From contig CAWHNE010000016.1 in the NCBI GenBank assembly GCA_963830485.1, positions 156,086-220,085 of the forward strand: 64,000 nucleotides of DNA, in the 5' to 3' direction. Source of the DNA: CAIWHR01 sp963830485. GTDB lineage: Bacteria > Pseudomonadota > Gammaproteobacteria > Burkholderiales > Casimicrobiaceae. Both the position numbers and the translations under genes were made by a program. Shown here piece after piece: positions 34,138 to 40,939 of the stretch (its first letter is position 1; the number at the start of each line of letters is the position of its first letter). The notes beneath the pieces were generated by a model. The model was not told where the DNA came from, did not search any database, and worked only from the letters and a program-made list of their open reading frames with translations.

Positions 34138-34299
34138 ATGCTCGAATATCTGCCTGAACTGCAGCAGATGCTGTTCGCGCCCACCGACGACGACGCGAGC
34201 GCCTTCCTCGCCGAAGCCCTCGACCTCGAGGATCTCGAACGACGTGAGGCGTTGCTCGAAGAGGGGTTGCGGCGCAACTTGCAGTCGACACTGCACTGA
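34138..34299 (+). CDS. Hypothetical acidic small protein, 53 aa
   Basis: The ATG at 34138 opens a 53-codon frame reading MLEYLPELQQMLFAPTDDDA, then an acidic, leucine-rich amphipathic stretch (FLAEALDLEDLERREALLEE) and a basic end (GLRRNLQSTLH). TTGGAAG lies about 8 nt upstream. The composition and heptad-like leucines suggest a short helical or coiled-coil protein. I recognise no family and cannot exclude a chance frame, although its third-position G+C bias looks coding. It lies alone between the pyruvate dehydrogenase operon and rpiA, 91 bp before rpiA. Confidence 0.45.
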   Translation: MLEYLPELQQMLFAPTDDDASAFLAEALDLEDLERREALLEEGLRRNLQSTLH

Positions 34300-34390
34300 C
34301 CGGCGCCGCTCGCCGCAGTCGCCGACGACGCTGCGCGCTCCTGCGCAGCGCGGTGCTAGCATAGGCTTCTCCAGTACACGAGCGGCGCCC

Positions 34391-35056
34391 ATGATCCAGG
34401 ACGAGCTGAAGCAAGCCGTCGCCCGCGAGGCGATCAAGTACGTCGAGGACGACGCGATCATCGGGGTCGGCACCGGCTCGACGGCGAATTTCTTCATCGA
34501 CGAGCTCGGGAAGATCAAGCATCGGATCAAGGGCGCCGTTGCGAGCTCGGTCAAGACGGCCGAGCGACTGAAGGCTCACGGCATCTTCGTCGAGGAGCTG
34601 AACAATGTCGCCGACCTGCCCGTCTACGTCGACGGCGCCGACGAGGTGACCGAGCACGGCGCGATGATCAAGGGCGGCGGCGGCGCGTTGACGCGCGAGA
34701 AGATCGTCGCCGCCGTGGCGCGTCGCTTCGTCTGCATCGCCGACGGCTCGAAGCTCGTCGACGTGTTGGGCAGATTTCCTCTGCCGATCGAAGTGATCCC
34801 GATGGCGCGGAGCTACGTCGCGCGGCAGCTCGTGCTGTTAGGCGGCCATCCCGAGTGGCGGATGGGCTTCACGACCGACAACGGCAACGTGATCCTAGAT
34901 GTGCACGGCCTCAAGATCGCGGACCCGGTCGCGCTCGAAGCCAGGATCCGAGGCATCGTCGGTGTGGTCACCGTCGGCCTTTTCGCTGTGCGGGGCGCCG
35001 ACGTCATCCTGCTCGGCACCGACACCGGGGTGCGAACGCTCAAGCCCGGCCGATAG
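34391..35056 (+). CDS. rpiA: Ribose-5-phosphate isomerase A
   Basis: RpiA interconverts ribose 5-phosphate and ribulose 5-phosphate in the pentose phosphate pathway, feeding the purine genes found elsewhere in the window. The 221-residue protein carries the family motifs: IIGVGTGSTANFFID (phosphate loop), YVDGADEVTE (catalytic aspartates), KGGGGALTREKIVA (lysine and glutamate), and VTVGLF near the C-terminus. The ATG at 34391 is the natural start, with only a weak ribosome site upstream. It converges on the EIIA gene with a 12-bp gap and no clear shared terminator. Confidence 0.96.
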   Translation: MIQDELKQAVAREAIKYVEDDAIIGVGTGSTANFFIDELGKIKHRIKGAVASSVKTAERLKAHGIFVEELNNVADLPVYVDGADEVTEHGAMIKGGGGALTREKIVAAVARRFVCIADGSKLVDVLGRFPLPIEVIPMARSYVARQLVLLGGHPEWRMGFTTDNGNVILDVHGLKIADPVALEARIRGIVGVVTVGLFAVRGADVILLGTDTGVRTLKPGR

Positions 35057-35068
35057 CCGGACCGCGGC

Positions 35069-35605
35069 TTACTTCGCCGCGCCGAACTCGGCGAACGTCC
35101 GGCGGATCGCACGCGCATCCTCCGCCGAGCTAAGCCGGTCGCGGAACGTGCGCTCCGTCGCCATCTGCGCGATCGTCGCCAGCAACTGCAGGTGGGCCTC
35201 GGTGTCCCCATTCGTCGGTACGAGGATAGCCAGCAGGTGACGGACGGGCTTGCCGTCCGGCGCGGCGAAATCGATCGGCCATTTCGCCCGCAGGTACAGT
35301 GTCGTCGGCTGCGTGATGCCGTCGATGCGCGCATGCGGGATGGCGATGCCGCAGCCCAGCGCCGTCGAACCGACGAGTTCGCGCCGCCACAGCGCGCGGA
35401 TGATCGGCTCCGGATCGAGGCCGTGCCTGCGACCGAATGCCGCGGCGGCGAATTCGAGCGCTTGCCGCCGGCCGCGCAACTCGACGTCGAGGACGACATC
35501 GCAGGGGTCGATCGATCGATCGACCGGGCGCGGAGCCGCGGCCCTCTCGCCGGAACGATGGTTCACTTCACCGCTCACGGGAGCGGCTGCTGAATGCGTG
35601 GTCAT
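35069..35605 (-). CDS. PTS EIIA-type phosphotransfer protein, PtsN-like
   Basis: The 178-residue protein is a fructose/nitrogen-type EIIA domain with a 30-35 residue disordered N-terminal extension (MTTHSAAAPVSGEVNHRSG...). The phosphorylated histidine is H91 in GCGIAIPHARIDG, and VRHLLAILVP and HLQLLATIAQM match the EIIA core. No sugar permease is adjacent, so a regulatory role in the nitrogen-PTS is more likely than sugar uptake. The kdp potassium genes lie downstream in the opposite orientation, and PtsN of E. coli is known to act on potassium systems including KdpD. The context is therefore suggestive. AAGGA at 35619-35615 supports the ATG. Confidence 0.85.
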   Translation of the reverse strand: MTTHSAAAPVSGEVNHRSGERAAAPRPVDRSIDPCDVVLDVELRGRRQALEFAAAAFGRRHGLDPEPIIRALWRRELVGSTALGCGIAIPHARIDGITQPTTLYLRAKWPIDFAAPDGKPVRHLLAILVPTNGDTEAHLQLLATIAQMATERTFRDRLSSAEDARAIRRTFAEFGAAK

Positions 35606-35911
35606 CGGTGCAGTCCTTTCGGATGCTTGAACGTGCTGCGCCACACGGCGCATCACACGACGGTGGAGCGTACCGCCGTCATCGTCAAAAGAGCGTCGAA
35701 TTGCGAGGTGACAACGTAAAGCCCGAGTAAATGACGGCACACGCTTGCGGCGCATTTGCGGCCGACGCTGCGAAATTGACGCGATTTTTCCGGCACCTCC
35801 GCTACGCTGCGATGACCAACGAATAGCGGGAGCAACCGCGACCGATCGTGTGGTCAGACCGCGCTGGGCGCTACCGCGACGCCGGATCGGGCGTTTCCGA
35901 TCCTGATCGCA

Positions 35912-36148
35912 ATGGTTGATGGAATGACCCCACTCGATGTCTTCTTCTGGCGCACCCTGTTCCTGGGCGCGCTGCTCGCGGCGCTGGCGATTGGCGCTGG
36001 CCTCGGGTGCCTCATCGCACGAGTCCTGCATCGAGCGCGCTCGGTGCCCGGGGAAGATGCCCGCTCGCGGCCGAATGTCGCAGGAGCGGCGCATTCAACC
36101 GCACGGTTACTTGACGCGTGTCAACGCGGCGCCCGGACCCCGGTATAG
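35912..36148 (+). CDS. Possible single-span membrane protein, 78 aa
   Basis: An open frame from an ATG at 35912 (or 35924) predicts a short polar start, one strong hydrophobic helix (FLGALLAALAIGAGLGCLI, about residues 17-35), a basic flank RVLHRARS that fits the positive-inside rule, and then a low-complexity tail. No ribosome site stands out and I recognise no family. It lies about 370 bp upstream of kdpA-associated genes on the same strand and might be a chance frame. Confidence 0.3.
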   Translation: MVDGMTPLDVFFWRTLFLGALLAALAIGAGLGCLIARVLHRARSVPGEDARSRPNVAGAAHSTARLLDACQRGARTPV

Positions 36149-36173
36149 CGTAGCCATAGGACAGCCTGCGGTC

Positions 36174-36190
36174 TTTATGGTTGGTTTACA
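36174..36190 (+). promoter_or_regulatory. Candidate KdpE-binding direct repeat upstream of kdp
   Basis: TTTATG-GTTGG-TTTACA resembles the T-rich direct repeat recognised by KdpE upstream of kdpFABC in E. coli (TTTATA...TTTACA). It lies about 95 bp before the first kdp-associated start. The downstream TATTCT (36233-36238) could be the -10 element. Confidence 0.4.
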
Positions 36191-36283
36191 CCCGTCAACC
36201 GTGATTTGACGCTATCTTTCCGCGCGCCGTCCTATTCTCGATGGGCTTTGCCACCGCGCAGCCCAAACGATTCGGGAGCTCCC

Positions 36284-36377
36284 ATGGACGTCGCCTTTCT
36301 GCTGCTGACCGCCGCCCTCGCCGCGGTCACCGATCGGTCTCATCTACGGTTTCGAGCATCTGCGGGGAAGCAAATGA
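36284..36377 (+). pseudogene. Small kdp-associated membrane peptide gene, one-base frameshift
   Basis: The ATG at 36284 with GGGAG five bases upstream reads MDVAFLLLTAALAAVTD. It then loses frame. Dropping one base near 36331-36336 continues as GLIYGFEHLRGSK and stops at TGA 36375-36377, overlapping the kdpF start as ATGA. The restored 30-residue peptide has one membrane span. Short proteins of this shape precede kdpF in other betaproteobacteria, as far as I recall. The 94-bp length is one base more than a multiple of three, consistent with a single insertion or a sequencing error. Confidence 0.55.
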
Positions 36378-36466
36378 GCACCCTCTACGTCGTCTGCACG
36401 CTGGTCACGGCCGGGCTGTTCGTCTACCTGGTCGCCGCGATGCTCAAGCCGGAGTGGTTCGAATGA
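36374..36466 (+). CDS. kdpF: KdpF, small subunit of the K+-transporting ATPase
   Basis: KdpF is a 30-residue hydrophobic peptide (MSTLYVVCTLVTAGLFVYLV then AAMLKPEWFE) forming a single membrane helix. It stabilises the KdpABC complex. The C-terminal LKPEWF is the family hallmark. Its start overlaps the stop of the upstream small gene, and its TGA overlaps the kdpA ATG, so the whole set is translationally coupled. It is too short for most automatic gene callers. Confidence 0.92.
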   Translation: MSTLYVVCTLVTAGLFVYLVAAMLKPEWFE

Positions 36467-38274
36467 CCGCGAACGGATATCTGCAGCTCGTCTTCTACGT
36501 CGTCGTCCTGATCGCGCTGGCGAAGCCGCTCGGCGCGTACATGGCGCGCGTATATGAAGGCAAGCCGGCGGTCCTCAACACGCTGGGCGCACCCGTCGAG
36601 CGCGTGCTCTACAGGATCTGCGGCATCGATCCGCAACGGGAGATGCGCTGGACGGAGTACGCGGTCGCTGCAATGGCGTTCAACATTCTCGGGCTGCTCG
36701 TCGTGTACGCGCTGCAGCGGTTTCAGCATTGGATCCCGCTGCTCAACCCGCAGGACTTGGCCGCCGTCTCGCCCGACTCGGCGTTCAACACCGCAGTGAG
36801 CTTCGCGACCAATACCAACTGGCAGGGGTACGGCGGCGAGACCACGATGAGCTATCTCACGCAGATGCTCGGGCTCACTGTCCAGAACTTCGTATCCGCG
36901 GCCACCGGCATGGCGGTGCTCGTCGCGCTCATCCGCGGTTTCCAGCGCGCGTCGGCGTCGACGATCGGCAATTTCTGGACTGACCTCGTCCGCACCACGC
37001 TCTACATCCTGCTGCCGCTTTCGCTCATGCTCGCGGTCGCGCTGGTCTCGCAGGGCGTCGTCCAGACGTTCGAGCCATACAAGACCGTCGAGCTCGTCCA
37101 GCCGGTCGGCTACGACAACCCGAAGCTCGATGCCGCCGGCCAGGCGGTCAAGGACGACAAGGGGAATCCCGTCACCGAGCCGGCGACGGCGAAGGAGCAG
37201 ACGATCGCCGTCGGACCCGCCGCCTCGCAGGTCGCGATCAAGCAGCTCGGCACCAACGGCGGCGGCTTCTTCAACGTCAACAGTGCCCATCCGTTCGAGA
37301 ATCCGACGCCGGTGTCGAATTTTCTCGAGCTGCTCGCGATCCTCGTGATCTCGGCGGCGCTCTGCTACACCTTCGGCGCGATGGTGAAGGACACGCGCCA
37401 GGGCTGGGCGGTGCTGGCCGCGATGACGATCGTCTTCGTGTGCCTGCTCGCGCTCGCCGCGTGGGCCGAAAGCCGCGGCAATCCGGCGCTCTCGGGCCTC
37501 GGCGTCGACCAGGCCGCGAGCGCGGCGCAACCGGGTGGGAACATGGAAGGCAAGGAGGCCCGGTTCGGCATCGTCAACTCCGCGCTGTGGGCGACCGCCA
37601 CGACGGCGGCCTCGAACGGCTCGGTGAACTCAATGCATGATTCATTCACGCCGCTGGGCGGGCTCGTGCCGATGTGGCTCATGCAGCTGGGCGAGGTGAT
37701 CTACGGCGGCGTCGGCTCGGGACTGTATGGAATGCTCGTATTCGCGATCGTCGCGGTGTTCGTCGCCGGGCTGATGATCGGCCGGACGCCGGAGTATCTC
37801 GGCAAGAAGATCGAGGCGTTCGAGATGAAGATGGCGGCGATCGCCATCCTGATCCCCCCCTTCGTCGCGCTGACGGGCACGGCGATCGCGGTCGTGACGC
37901 CCGACGCGCTGTCGAGCCTCGCCAATCCGGGCGCGCACGGATTTTCCGAGGCTCTCTACGCCTTTTCGTCGGCGGGCAACAACAACGGCAGCGCGTTCGC
38001 CGGCCTTAGCGCCAACTCCCCCTTCTGGAACACGGCGCTCGGCCTCGCGATGTGGTTCTCGCGGTACTGGTTGATGATCCCAGTGCTCGCCATCGCGGGC
38101 TCGCTCGCGGCGAAGAAGTCGGTGCCGACCGGTTCCGGGACACTGCAGACGCACACGCCGCTCTTCATCGTCTTGCTCGTCTTCACCGTGCTGCTCGTCG
38201 GCGCGCTGACGTTCGTCCCGGCGCTCGCGCTGGGCCCAGTCGTCGAGCATCTGCAACTGTATGCCGCGCACTGA
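36463..38274 (+). CDS. kdpA: K+-transporting ATPase, KdpA channel subunit
   Basis: KdpA is the K+-selective channel-like subunit. The 603-residue protein has about ten membrane spans. The selectivity-filter segments include SFATNTNWQGYGGE (about residues 111-124), LGTNGGGFFNVNSAHPFENP, and SSAGNNNGSAFAGL, related to the filters of potassium channels. A periplasmic stretch near residues 200-260 (YDNPKLDAAGQAVKDDKGNP) is somewhat longer and more charged than in E. coli. It overlaps kdpF by 4 bp, and kdpB follows after 10 bp. Confidence 0.97.
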   Translation: MTANGYLQLVFYVVVLIALAKPLGAYMARVYEGKPAVLNTLGAPVERVLYRICGIDPQREMRWTEYAVAAMAFNILGLLVVYALQRFQHWIPLLNPQDLAAVSPDSAFNTAVSFATNTNWQGYGGETTMSYLTQMLGLTVQNFVSAATGMAVLVALIRGFQRASASTIGNFWTDLVRTTLYILLPLSLMLAVALVSQGVVQTFEPYKTVELVQPVGYDNPKLDAAGQAVKDDKGNPVTEPATAKEQTIAVGPAASQVAIKQLGTNGGGFFNVNSAHPFENPTPVSNFLELLAILVISAALCYTFGAMVKDTRQGWAVLAAMTIVFVCLLALAAWAESRGNPALSGLGVDQAASAAQPGGNMEGKEARFGIVNSALWATATTAASNGSVNSMHDSFTPLGGLVPMWLMQLGEVIYGGVGSGLYGMLVFAIVAVFVAGLMIGRTPEYLGKKIEAFEMKMAAIAILIPPFVALTGTAIAVVTPDALSSLANPGAHGFSEALYAFSSAGNNNGSAFAGLSANSPFWNTALGLAMWFSRYWLMIPVLAIAGSLAAKKSVPTGSGTLQTHTPLFIVLLVFTVLLVGALTFVPALALGPVVEHLQLYAAH

Positions 38275-38284
38275 GGGCAGTCCG

Positions 38285-40351
38285 ATGACCCGCAAGCACC
38301 TTCCGCTGTTCGATCCCGCGCTCATCGGCCCGGCGATCGGGGATGCGTTCAGCAAGCTGGACCCGCGCGTCCAGGCACGCAATCCGGTGATGTTCGTCGT
38401 CTTCATCGGCAGCCTGTTGACCACCTGGCTGTGGATCGACGCGCTCCGCGGCCAGGGCGAGGCCCCCGCGTGGTTCATCGGAACCGTCGCGCTGTGGCTG
38501 TGGTTCACCGTGCTCTTCGCCAATTTCGCCGAGGCGCTCGCCGAGGGCCGCAGCAAGGCGCAGGCGACAGCGCTGCGCGCCATGCGCCAGAAGGTGTGGG
38601 CGAAGCGGCTGCGCGAGCCGCGCCATGGCAGCGCCATCTATACCCAGCCCGCCGAAGAGCTGCGCAAGGGCAACGTGGTGCTGGTCGAGGCCGGCGATTT
38701 CGTTCCGTGCGACGGCGAGGTGATCGAGGGCGTGGCCTCGGTGGACGAGTCCGCCGTGACCGGTGAATCCGCGCCAGTGATCCGCGAATCGGGGGGCGAC
38801 TTCTCCGCGGTCACCGGGGGCACGCGCGTGCTCTCCGACTGGATCGTCGTGCGCTGCACCGTCGATCCCGGCGAGACGTTCGTCGACCGGATGATCGCGA
38901 TGGTCGAGAGCGCGAAACGGCGCAAGACGCCGAACGAGATCGCGCTCGAGATCTTCCTCGCGGCACTCACGCTCGTCTTCCTGCTCGCGACGGTGACGCT
39001 CCTGCCGTACTCCCTCTACAGTGTCGGCGCGGCCAAGGCCGGCGAGCCCATCACGATTACCGTTCTGATCGCGCTCCTCGTCTGCCTGATCCCGACGACG
39101 ATCGGCGCGCTGCTCTCCGCGATCGGCGTCGCCGGGATGAGCCGGATGCTCGGCGCAAACGTACTAGCAACGTCCGGCCGCGCGGTCGAGGCCGCGGGCG
39201 ACGTCGATGTGCTGCTGCTCGACAAGACGGGCACGATCACGCTCGGCAACCGACAGGCCAGCGAATTCCTGCCGGCGCCGGGTGTCGCCCCGCGCGATCT
39301 CGCCGACGCGGCCCAGCTCGCCTCGCTCGCCGACGAGACGCCCGAGGGGCGCAGCATCGTCGTGCTTGCGAAGCGGGCATTCGGCTTCCGCGAGCGCCAG
39401 ATCGCCGAGCTCGGCGCGACATTCGTGCCGTTCTCGGCCAAGAACCGGATGAGCGGGGTCAACGTCGGCGAGCGCCAGATCCGGAAAGGCGCCCCCGATG
39501 CGATCACCCGCCTCGTCCTGGAGCGCGGCAGCAACGTGCCCCCCGCGGTCGATCGCCTGGTCGAGGACGTCGCCCGGCGCGGGAGCACGCCGCTCGTCGT
39601 CGCGGAGGGCGCGCGGGTCCTCGGTGTCATCGAGCTGAAGGACGTCGTCAAGGGCGGCATCAAGGAGCGCTTCGCCGAGCTGCGCCGCATGGGCATCAAG
39701 ACGGTGATGATCACCGGCGACAACCGGCTGACCGCGGCCGCGATCGCCGCCGAGGCGGGCGTCGACGACTTCCTCGCCGAGGCGACGCCCGAGGCAAAGC
39801 TCGCGCTCATTCGCCGCCATCAGGACGAGGGCCGCATGGTCGCGATGACCGGCGACGGCACCAACGATGCGCCCGCGCTCGCGCAGGCCGACGTTGCCGT
39901 CGCGATGCACACCGGCACCCAGGCGGCGAAGGAAGCCGGCAACATGGTCGACCTCGACTCCAACCCGACCAAGCTGATCGAGGTCGTCGAGATCGGCAAG
40001 CAAATGCTGATGACGCGCGGTGCGCTCACCACGTTCTCGCTCGCGAACGACGTCGCCAAGTATTTCGCGATCATCCCTGCGGCGTTCGTCACCACCTATC
40101 CGCAGCTTGGCGTTCTCAATGTCATGGGCCTTGCAACGCCGGCCTCGGCGATCCTGTCGGCGGTGATCTTCAACGCCCTCATCATCGTCGCGCTGATCCC
40201 GCTGGCGCTCAAGGGCGTGCGCTACCGCCCGATCGGCGCGGGTCCGCTCCTGCGCAAGTTCCTGCTCGTCTACGGCGCGGGCGGCATCGTGCTGCCGTTC
40301 ATCGGCATCAAGCTGGTCGACGTGATCCTGGCGGCCGTCGGCCTCGTGTGA
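38285..40351 (+). CDS. kdpB: K+-transporting ATPase, KdpB catalytic subunit
   Basis: KdpB is a P-type ATPase of 688 residues that powers high-affinity K+ uptake. The phosphorylated aspartate is D313 in LLLDKTGTITLGN. Other ATPase signatures are VDESAVTGESAPV (A domain, TGES), KGAPDAI (nucleotide site) and MTGDGTNDAPALAQADV (hinge). The ATG at 38285 is preferred over an earlier in-frame one at 38261, which overlaps the end of kdpA. The serine in VDESAVTGESAP corresponds to the site whose phosphorylation inhibits E. coli KdpB. Confidence 0.97.
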   Translation: MTRKHLPLFDPALIGPAIGDAFSKLDPRVQARNPVMFVVFIGSLLTTWLWIDALRGQGEAPAWFIGTVALWLWFTVLFANFAEALAEGRSKAQATALRAMRQKVWAKRLREPRHGSAIYTQPAEELRKGNVVLVEAGDFVPCDGEVIEGVASVDESAVTGESAPVIRESGGDFSAVTGGTRVLSDWIVVRCTVDPGETFVDRMIAMVESAKRRKTPNEIALEIFLAALTLVFLLATVTLLPYSLYSVGAAKAGEPITITVLIALLVCLIPTTIGALLSAIGVAGMSRMLGANVLATSGRAVEAAGDVDVLLLDKTGTITLGNRQASEFLPAPGVAPRDLADAAQLASLADETPEGRSIVVLAKRAFGFRERQIAELGATFVPFSAKNRMSGVNVGERQIRKGAPDAITRLVLERGSNVPPAVDRLVEDVARRGSTPLVVAEGARVLGVIELKDVVKGGIKERFAELRRMGIKTVMITGDNRLTAAAIAAEAGVDDFLAEATPEAKLALIRRHQDEGRMVAMTGDGTNDAPALAQADVAVAMHTGTQAAKEAGNMVDLDSNPTKLIEVVEIGKQMLMTRGALTTFSLANDVAKYFAIIPAAFVTTYPQLGVLNVMGLATPASAILSAVIFNALIIVALIPLALKGVRYRPIGAGPLLRKFLLVYGAGGIVLPFIGIKLVDVILAAVGLV

Positions 40352-40363
40352 GAGGAATCAGTC

Positions 40364-40939
40364 ATGCTTCGCACTTTCCGTGACGCATTCGCGATGCTCG
40401 TTGCCCTCACGCTCGTGACCGGCGTCCTCTACCCGCTCGTCGTTACCGGCATCGCTCAGCTCGGGCTGCGCGGCCCGGCGAATGGCAGCATCGTCGAACG
40501 CGACGGCAAGCCCGTCGGCAGCGCGCTGATCGGCCAGCCGTTCAGCGATCCAAAATACTTCTGGAGCCGGCCGTCCGCGACGGCGCCGATGCCGTACAAC
40601 GCCGGCGCCTCGACCGGGTCAAATCTCGGGCCAACGAATCCCGCGCTCGCAGACGCCGTAAAGGGGCGCGTCGAGGCGCTTCGGAGCGCCGATCCCGGCA
40701 TTACAGCGCCGGTCCCCGTCGACCTCGTCACGACTTCGGGGAGCGGTCTCGATCCGCATATCAGCCCCGCCGCCGCCGACTACCAGGTCGCACGCGTTGC
40801 CCGAACACGCGGTCTCGATGCCGCGCGTGTGCGCGCCCTCGTCGCGGAGCACACGCAAGCCCGACAGCTCGGATTCCTGGGTGAACCCGTCGTCAATGTA
40901 CTGCAGCTCAATCTCGCATTGGATAAACTGCGTGGATGA
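40364..40939 (+). CDS. kdpC: K+-transporting ATPase, KdpC subunit
   Basis: KdpC is a single-span protein of 191 residues that raises the affinity of KdpB for its ligands. One N-terminal membrane helix (FAMLVALTLVTGVLYPLVVTG) is followed by a periplasmic domain with the family motifs GSALIGQPFSDPKYFWSRPSA (truncated here to the first part), NLGPTNPAL, VPVDLVTTSGSGLDPHISP and GEPVVNVLQLNLALD. The stop overlaps kdpD as ATGA, coupling pump to sensor. Confidence 0.96.
   Translation: MLRTFRDAFAMLVALTLVTGVLYPLVVTGIAQLGLRGPANGSIVERDGKPVGSALIGQPFSDPKYFWSRPSATAPMPYNAGASTGSNLGPTNPALADAVKGRVEALRSADPGITAPVPVDLVTTSGSGLDPHISPAAADYQVARVARTRGLDAARVRALVAEHTQARQLGFLGEPVVNVLQLNLALDKLRG

Larger units (their letters stand above)
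35606..36283. other. Intergenic region between the EIIA gene and kdp
   Basis: This 678-bp stretch between divergent units contains one doubtful small open frame (35912-36148), a candidate KdpE box (36174-36190), and an inverted repeat CGTCAA-N7-TTGACG (36193-36211) just downstream of it. I see no repeat family or RNA gene. The base composition drops slightly in G+C near 35640-35800, as expected for a promoter region. Confidence 0.5.

Noticed and set aside
35511..35525. GATC tetranucleotide run in the EIIA gene
   Set aside because: It is short, in frame and within the disordered extension; no sign of phase variation or a methylation cluster.
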